A stretch of DNA of 64,000 nt from assembly GCA_012934845.2 (NCBI GenBank), contig WNNJ02001529.1, positions 24,724 to 88,723 of the forward strand. The letters run 5' to 3'. Position 1 is the stretch's first letter, and the number at the start of each line of letters is the position of its first letter. A model generated the notes under the pieces. It was not told where the DNA came from. It made no database searches and worked only from the letters and a program-made list of their open reading frames with translations. This document shows positions 58,200 to 64,000 of the stretch, piece after piece. The position numbers were made by a program, and so were the translations under genes. This DNA is from Pomphorhynchus laevis. Lineage: Eukaryota > Acanthocephala > Palaeacanthocephala > Echinorhynchida > Pomphorhynchidae.

Positions 58200-61000
58200 A
58201 TGACAATAGGTTTATGGTGATGTATAGAAGAGTTTAAAAGTGTGAATTGAATCAATTATTAACAGAAAAAAGAGCGGATTATGTGTTCGAAGGATAGAAA
58301 GAAGGCAATCGAGCGGATGGTGGAAGGCAGTTTTATTCCAAAGATGAGCTGCAACAAAAGGAAAACGCCAGTCATAGTTTGAGGAAAATAACGGAACATG
58401 GAAAAGAAGAGTCACATGAACGAGATTTATGTGGGTGAGGCGGGATTCGGTAAGAGTAGGAAGATGCAGATAAGACGGCGAGTTTGAGAAAAAAATCGAA
58501 AAGTGATACAAATGATACGGAATAGAATGCCGTTTTCAATAGTTAGTCAGGTGAGTTTAGAGTGGTAAGATGAAATTTTATCAAAACAGCGGAGAAGAAA
58601 AAGGATACACACGACGGAATTCACCAGACGCTTGAGAGGAAAATATGATTTAGATTAGAAAGTAAAGGCGGAAGCAATAATCAATCTTAGGAAACAATAT
58701 ACTGTTAGAGAGTGACAGGAGTCAATCAATCTAGCTCCTCGCACGACGAGGTTCGCGAAGTAGGAGATTACAAGATCGAGCTTTGTGGCAAACGAAAGAC
58801 AGTTCTCGAAATGAATTCCCAAGAAAGTGAGATTATCAGCAATAGGAAGAATGTCAGCCTGGTTCAACACAATACGTTCAACAAGTCTAGAAACAATTGG
58901 AAGGTTAGATGTATGACGATATGAGGGAGGCAGCAATGGATCAATAGAGAGCTTCTTGAATGGTGGTCAAACTATGGTGAATTTTCAAGTAGGAGAAACA
59001 ACCACTACGAATGGAAGAGTTAAATATTGAAGTTAGGAAAGGAGCCAGAAACCTCTTCGACATTTACAGAAAGAATATAACAGAGTTTAGGCAGACAAAG
59101 ATCGAGCAAATAATAAGATATAGAAGGAATGTCATGGATAGTTGAATCCAGCTTTAATTGAAGAAAACAAAAAATTCATGTGGATCGAAAATGCTAACAT
59201 AGGTAGAACGTGAAAGTATGTTGTCGAGCAGAGGTGACCAACACTTTTCGATGAAGCGCCAATTTTCCTTTCAGAGAATATCAAATGCCTCAATTTTTTG
59301 TTACAAGAACCCACACATATTTCAAATATTTGCCCTTTCCAATCAAAAATGTTGAAAAATATATAACATTGTTTTCATTAATAAGTAAAGTGTTCAAACT
59401 TTACTTCAAAACACCTAAGAATTGTGAAGCCCGACATTGCTTGCATTAAGCTCGCCGATGTGCTTCACTACGCGAAGAAAGGCTGTATGAGCATAGTGAT
59501 ATGCAGGAATTGGACTGCCTTCCTGAGCCTAAACGAGGCAGTTGATACGTCACTGTTGCAGGTGCTACTTGGCGATCCTGAAAAGATCACGCTTTATAAC
59601 TGCTTCCGCAGTCCAACCATGGTTCAAATGCCGTACAGTGAGCAAATGATCATTCCATTTTTCTCGAAGCTGATTGAGAGTAACGATCGGCAATGCCTTT
59701 CCAACTTTGACAACGAGAACCTTCCGGCATCTGACATTTGGACGGCGGGCGAATTGAGTATTGTTGCCGCTTGGCAGAGACAGAATAACGACGTTGGCGA
59801 TTGATTCAGTATAGCTGCCCTTTGTGGACGACATTCTGGTGAGCGCGGTCAATCACCGACGAGTTGTGACTTCCCTTCCAGAATTGGAAGCCCCGACAAA
59901 ACGACGCAACATGTGGATAATATACCGGACATCTCAAGGGAACGTCTCCGTGACTAGCGGAGGGGATATACATCTTTGACGTGCCGGTTTGCCAGATTAT
60001 AAAAGCAGTGACCTCAATTTCTACTTTTAAAATTTAGATTTTTAAAAATAGTGTTCAAACTAACTGTTGGAAATAATCGTAAAATAATGAAAATTTTTAT
60101 TAACAACTTTATAAGAAAAATCCCGTCCTTATTAAAAATGTAATGCGCCATCGTGCGTCGTCCAATGCGCCACATGTGGCACATGCGCCATGAGTTGGTC
60201 ACCTCTGTTGTTGAGAGTATTTCGTTTCTCGAATTAGAGGAAGATAAAAGTTTGTTCTTCCAAAAGAGCTAAAACTTACTACGCAGAAGAGAACGGTGAG
60301 ATCTACGAAGAGCAAAATATTTGCTGTGAATATCAATGGAGATATAAGTGGGAGCACGCTTGAGTAAGCTAAGGTAGGTTCTAGACGAATGAAGTAGAAG
60401 ACACCTAGCGCGTACAGCCAGAGTAAAAACATGATTCATAGAACATTCGACGAGGAGTACAGAGTTAGCATGTAAGAATATTGTCGAGTATTAAAGAAAG
60501 TTCAGAATAGAAGAGAATAGACAGATAGTCCGGACGTTGGACAGTACAGAAGAGGACATTAGAGAAAAGACAATTATTAAAGAGCGAAAAAGAGAAAGAT
60601 TGAGACGTTTGCACAGTCGACGAATAATATGTGACGCAGAGAAAGAAGGGCATATAATATGAAGAGAAAATGACAATAAAATAGTCGGATAGGGCGGGAT
60701 CTAAAGTAGAGATAACGGCGAAGAAGAATAGGGATATATAAGATACATATGCATCTAAGATAAGCCTACATAAAAATTGGAAGGAAGAAGTTCAAAGGTT
60801 TGCGGGTCAAAAGTAGCAGATAAAAGATGAAGTGGCAAATAACGAAGAGAGTAATGAGGCCACCATGATTACTGTATAATACATTATCAGATGAGTGAGT
60901 GCGATACTTATCGATGACTGGATAATTGAAAGAATGGTAACTTCGAACCGATAATGTTATTTTATAAACCTATGTTATTTTATGAAATAACAAGAGGCGC
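58200..61000 (-). mobile_element. CR1/jockey-like LINE, split by a hAT insertion
   Basis: Minus-strand pieces in order: a possible endonuclease end near 60.7 kb (ALSDYFIVIFSS), the region before the RT (YLLDLCLPKLCYILSVN; EEVSGSFPNF, 59.15-59.02 kb), the RT start (SYRHTSNLPIVSRLVERIVL, about 58.9 kb), a later block (ADNLTFLGIHFENCLSF) and the C-terminal tail (FPFVAAHLWNKTAFHHPLDC, about 58.35 kb). The RT catalytic core between the start and later block is deleted. A hAT element at 59229-60207 interrupts it. Composition is G/C-richer than the flanks. Upstream boundary is uncertain. Confidence 0.6.
59221..60215. mobile_element. hAT DNA transposon with terminal inverted repeats and 8-bp target duplication
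   Basis: CAGAGGTGACCAAC starts at 59229 and its exact complement GTTGGTCACCTCTG ends at 60207. The flanking 8 bases are TTGTCGAG and TTGTTGAG, seven of eight identical, as expected for hAT target duplications. The ends match the CAGxGGTxxCCAAC hAT terminus. Inside, a 126-codon frame (59424-59804, plus) reads LLQVLLGDPEKITLYNCFRS and similar, without recognisable transposase motifs. At under 1 kb the element is non-autonomous. It sits inside the LINE at 58.2-61.0 kb and is therefore younger. Confidence 0.8.
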
Positions 61001-61789
61001 GCCAGAAAAGAACAAATATGGATATTTGGGATTATAGACACATCGTATATTCCTTCGAGGAGATACATGTAGGTTGTGCCAAATAAAAAAGAAATATTTG
61101 TGCCAATAATAGAGCCTGCAATATCCCCATATCAATAATGTACAACGATGAATATACTGCATATCGAAACATATTTAAATTTAAATGACCACGGTTCAGT
61201 GAAGCATAATCTCTATTTTGTCGATTCTTTTACAAGCATTCATACTCAAAATATTGACTTTTATTGGAATAGATAAAAATATATTAAAAACAATGAAAAT
61301 TGTTATTAAGGGGAGTTGAAGTTTTATCTGATAAGATGGATGTAAAGAGAAAATGTTCCTGATCCATATTTTGATCCAAATTTTATTACGCCTGATAATT
61401 ATGAAAGTAGTCATTGAGATTTATCATTTATAATACAATTTAAAAGGTTCGAATAATATTCCTTTTATACAATCAAGAATAATTTTGGTTTTTATTAATA
61501 TATAAGTATAAATTTTGTATCAATATAAATAAAAATTATATATTAAATAATTATATAATAAAAATTATATAATAAAAATTATAATTATTTTTATTATATA
61601 ATAAAAATAATTATATAATAAAAATTATATATTAATATAATTTTATATTTAAATATTATATTATAATATATAAGTATAAATTTTGTTTTGTAATTTGAAA
61701 AGATAGTCAGTTTCATAGTCAGATCAGGTTATTATTAAACAGAATCGATTTCATTTTACATATATTTTCAAAGTTTTATCATCCCGATT
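61001..61789. other. Intergenic AT-rich DNA downstream of TEN1
   Basis: No gene. Positions 61490-61680 are repeated A/T words (AAAATTATATAATAAAAATT). The TEN1-like transcript should end here on the minus strand, and AATAAA-like words are frequent but not diagnostic. Confidence 0.4.
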
Positions 61790-62170
61790 TCAAAGTATCG
61801 AAATTCCGTTGCTTCTTAAAGCCGCCCTTTGCTCCGCAATAATCACATGCAAGTTATCCAGCAACATGCTTGATGACAATTCTAGTAGAAATGCCTTTAA
61901 TTTTTTTATTGAAGGATCAACTGTGCCTATAACGTGTAAAATTTGTCCAATCGCAATCCGAAATGGTATTTGATGGTCAACATTCTCTAGATCAACGATT
62001 ACATCATTGTCTATAACTATTGTGTGTGAATTTAAATCATAGCTGCTTACCTTGCCGTATATCCGTAACAGACTAATCCCATACTTAGCGGGATACTTTA
62101 CGATTTTTTTAAATTCATAGGGTAATATAATGAACGCAGCGGTTCCGTAGGAAAATATATGTTCGCACAT
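61790..62170 (-). CDS. TEN1: TEN1-like subunit of the CST telomere complex
   Basis: A single 126-codon frame runs from ATG (62170) to TGA (61790). TEN1 is a small OB-fold protein that binds STN1 in the CST complex, which protects single-stranded telomeric DNA and helps fill in the C-strand. Matches to vertebrate TEN1 in order: AAFIILPYEF (YYLPWEV), ISLLRIYGKVSSYDLNSHTI (LRTFGRLCLYDMIQSRV), IVDLENVDHQIPFRIAIGQI (VCTKLVEPFHAQVGSL), LHVIGTVD (YIVLGEL), KAFLLELSSSMLLDNLHVII (KARVLTCVEGMNLPLLEQAI) and EQRAALRSNG (EQRLYKQERG). Length is also typical (about 120 residues). No intron is needed. The identity is inferred from memory of the family. Confidence 0.72.
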   Translation of the reverse strand: MCEHIFSYGTAAFIILPYEFKKIVKYPAKYGISLLRIYGKVSSYDLNSHTIVIDNDVIVDLENVDHQIPFRIAIGQILHVIGTVDPSIKKLKAFLLELSSSMLLDNLHVIIAEQRAALRSNGISIL

Positions 62171-62900
62171 AAAACAAAATATTGAATGTTTTAAACAATT
62201 ATCAAAATAACTGCAGACTGCTATTTTGGTTCATCAAGAATGCTAATTTAAGCAGCGCGATAAGTCAAAGGAAATGTATACAATCAAGCTTAATTTCACA
62301 GACTTGTGAATAATGAAATCGAAGAGCGTTGCATTTGTTTTACAATCGCCAATGCTCAGTACGATGAAAATGTCAGCGAGAAGTATCGCTTTTGATGTCA
62401 GCGAGTAAATGTTTAGGTGAGTCGTAAAACCCTCATGGAATGAGGAATGACTCATGATAATGAGTCATTCCACTTTTGAGAATTTATTAAAATTACAGAC
62501 TTATTACTCCCAGTCAATTTTTCACTGTATAGCAAATAGAAAAAAATTTACATGTTCGATTTTAAACCTCTGATGTATTAAGTCTGGTTTATTAAATTTG
62601 AAATATATCCAGGCTGATAATTTAGTGTTTGAAAATGAAAATGCAACGATTTATCCAGTTTCAGACACGAGTTTTGGTCTGCAGATGATAATATCGTCAG
62701 GAAAAAGTGAAAACGAGCAAAACGGTATGCCAACAAAATTCTGATTTAGCAAAGTAATAGTTCGATAAGTTGGTTACATTCAAATTTTGCGGTTGTTTGT
62801 CTATGATATTTTCCACTATAATTTATTTTAAATTATTTAATTTAACAATTATTAAAACATAATAATTTATTTTAATTTGTTTCTAAGCGTTTATCCGTAT
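62171..62900. other. Region upstream of TEN1
   Basis: A 70-codon minus-strand frame (62243-62455) has an ATG but no recognised domain. A perfect 10-bp hairpin, GAATGACTCA / TGAGTCATTC, lies at 62445-62470. The TEN1 promoter should be here but no motif can be fixed. Confidence 0.35.
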
Positions 62901-62904
62901 AAAT

Positions 62905-63160
62905 CAGGGGTGAGCAAAAGCCGGCCCGCGGGCCGGATCCCCCTTTTGCTAATTTTATCCGGCCCGTTGAAAAATTCCACACGCAAATTTTTTTAAACTC
63001 TTTTATGAGATTTTGTTGACATCAACATTATTAGTGTGCGTACTGTATATATAATAGGCGTAATAAAATGGGCGGTCGGCTGACTACACTATTGTGGACG
63101 ATGTCGCGAGCTTGAAACAAGCTCGCGACACCTTATCCGGTGTAACAAGAGCTTTAATGT
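62905..63160. mobile_element. hAT transposon end (second family), truncated
   Basis: CAGGGGTGAGCAAAAGCCGG at 62905 and the 16-bp palindrome CCGGCCCGCGGGCCGG (62921-62936) are characteristic of hAT termini of the CAGGGGTxxxCAAA type. No matching CCCCTG end was found before 63400, so only one end is present or the other is degraded. Inside is a perfect 13-bp inverted repeat with 3-base loop (TGTCGCGAGCTTG at 63102-63114, complement at 63118-63130). Confidence 0.65.
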
Positions 63161-63348
63161 GAAGTTGTCGTATGTAAAATGTACACGATATAAATTTGTT
63201 TAATTAGAGATAATTAAATCTCGTTGGGTATCAAAGCTCTGTTTTAGTTGCCTCTATTTACCTCAGAACAATAAATTGGTTCATTATCCAAAGAAGTATA
63301 AACTTTACAATAATTTCATTATTTATTTTAAAACTTTTAAATAGCTCA

Positions 63349-63376
63349 AATCAATTAGCTGAGTTTACGTATTTTC
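63349..63376 (+). repeat. Dispersed motif, copy before the LIM gene
   Basis: AATCAATTAGCTGAGTTTAC is followed by GTATTTTC. It belongs to the GATCAGCTAACTGAGTCTAC-GTATTTT family also at 1577, 1801 (minus), 25944, 36705, 37164, 56915 (minus) and 63758. Confidence 0.5.
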
Positions 63377-63396
63377 CTGAGTATGAACGAGAAACA

Positions 63397-63663
63397 ATGG
63401 GACCGAAATTTGGTGGAGCAATTGAAAAGTGCTCACGATGTGGAACCGCAGTGTATTCTGCGGAAAGAATTGGTGCGTGCAGTTCGCAATGGCACGAAAA
63501 GTGCTTTAGATGTAAAACTTGCAATACAACGTTGACTTTGGGTACATATAAAGATCAGGATGGAGAAATATACTGCAAAGGTTGCTTCGCCGATAAACTT
63601 CTTCCACACGACAGAAACCGCAAACAGGCCGAGGAGGAAATGAAGGCCAGCAAGCAGCTGTAA
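63397..63663 (+). CDS. Single-LIM-domain protein, CRP/muscle-LIM-like
   Basis: This 88-residue frame starts at ATG 63397 and ends with TAA. One LIM zinc finger pair covers residues 12-63: C12, C15, H33, C36, C39, C42, C60, C63, all eight ligands in canonical spacing (CSRCGTAVYSAERIGA; WHEKCFRCKTC; GEIYCKGCF). The N-terminal PKFGGAIEKC resembles cysteine-rich/muscle LIM proteins; LIM proteins of this size (such as insect Mlp60A) act at muscle Z-discs and on actin. The C-terminal tail is a charged helix (NRKQAEEEMKASKQL) instead of the glycine-rich stretch of CRPs. No intron is visible. Two copies of a dispersed repeat motif bracket it. Confidence 0.82.
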   Translation: MGPKFGGAIEKCSRCGTAVYSAERIGACSSQWHEKCFRCKTCNTTLTLGTYKDQDGEIYCKGCFADKLLPHDRNRKQAEEEMKASKQL

Positions 63664-64000
63664 TTCACTATAAAAAATTTAGAATATTTTTATATAATAA
63701 TATTTTAATTATAATAATTAATAATAAAATTATATAATTTAAAAACTAAATAATTTAGATCAGTTAAACGAGTCTACGAATTTTGTAGACCAAACTATTT
63801 ATAAGTTTTAAAAATTTAAAATAATAATTTATAAATTTTAAATATTTTAATTAATTATGTATAATTAAATATATTTTATATACGTATTTATATTTTTTAT
63901 ATTTTGAAAAATTACTAAACTATCAAAAAATTTTAAATATTCAAAATTAATAATTTATAAATTTCAAATATTTTTATAAATTATAATTATAATTCATAAT
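63664..64000. other. AT-rich DNA downstream of the LIM gene
   Basis: It contains the second bracketing copy of the dispersed motif (63758-63784). Otherwise A/T-rich without features. Confidence 0.4.

Noticed and set aside
59424-59804. Host gene in the 126-codon frame
   Set aside because: The frame lies wholly inside the hAT element with a comparable frame on the other strand, and shows no domain. It is more likely transposon interior.

Overview
The window is AT-rich animal nuclear DNA. Coding exons with clean GT-AG introns encode dystrophin, a Six-class homeodomain, a CRP-like LIM protein, a TEN1-like telomere protein and a degenerate protein kinase. The standard code reads well. I cannot assign a phylum from the sequence; a small bilaterian invertebrate is the simplest guess.

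The left half is one gene. A dystrophin orthologue lies on the minus strand with its start codon at 34151, and its exons run leftwards to 2627. Eleven exons join in phase into 534 codons: a short N-terminus, both actin-binding calponin-homology (CH) domains and the first spectrin repeats. The rod and C-terminus must lie beyond position 1. Its introns are of two kinds. Three are 45-50 bp; one is about 0.5 kb; the rest are 2-8 kb and carry most of the mobile elements of the left half: an R1/I-like LINE, a Penelope-like element (PLE), a palindromic repeat cluster, CR1/L2-like fragments and several copies of an unusual reverse transcriptase (RT). The largest intron also holds an unrelated intact 272-residue reading frame on the opposite strand (29325-30143).

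From 34 to 48 kb the sequence is mostly intergenic and repeat-filled: more copies of the unusual RT, long hairpins, one homeobox exon (42205-42377), a decayed retroelement with an RT and a nuclease-like C-terminus (42604-45134), and a 200-bp inverted repeat pair (46.1-46.8 kb). From 48 to 64 kb are candidate small exons, a second R1/I-like LINE copy (49.5-52.1 kb), a pseudokinase gene (54.3-55.8 kb, with a possible exon at 52.86 kb), a CR1/jockey-like LINE split by a hAT DNA transposon with an 8-bp target duplication, a TEN1-like gene, the end of another hAT element and a single-LIM gene.

The most unusual signal is a family of hammerhead-ribozyme-like motifs. They occur in the PLE terminal repeats, in the palindromic cluster at 14.7-18.3 kb and in two repeats that bracket the RT/nuclease element. 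Stem II varies between copies with compensatory changes, and stem I pairs in most copies. A second structured module, with interleaved complementary arms, follows the unusual RT family.
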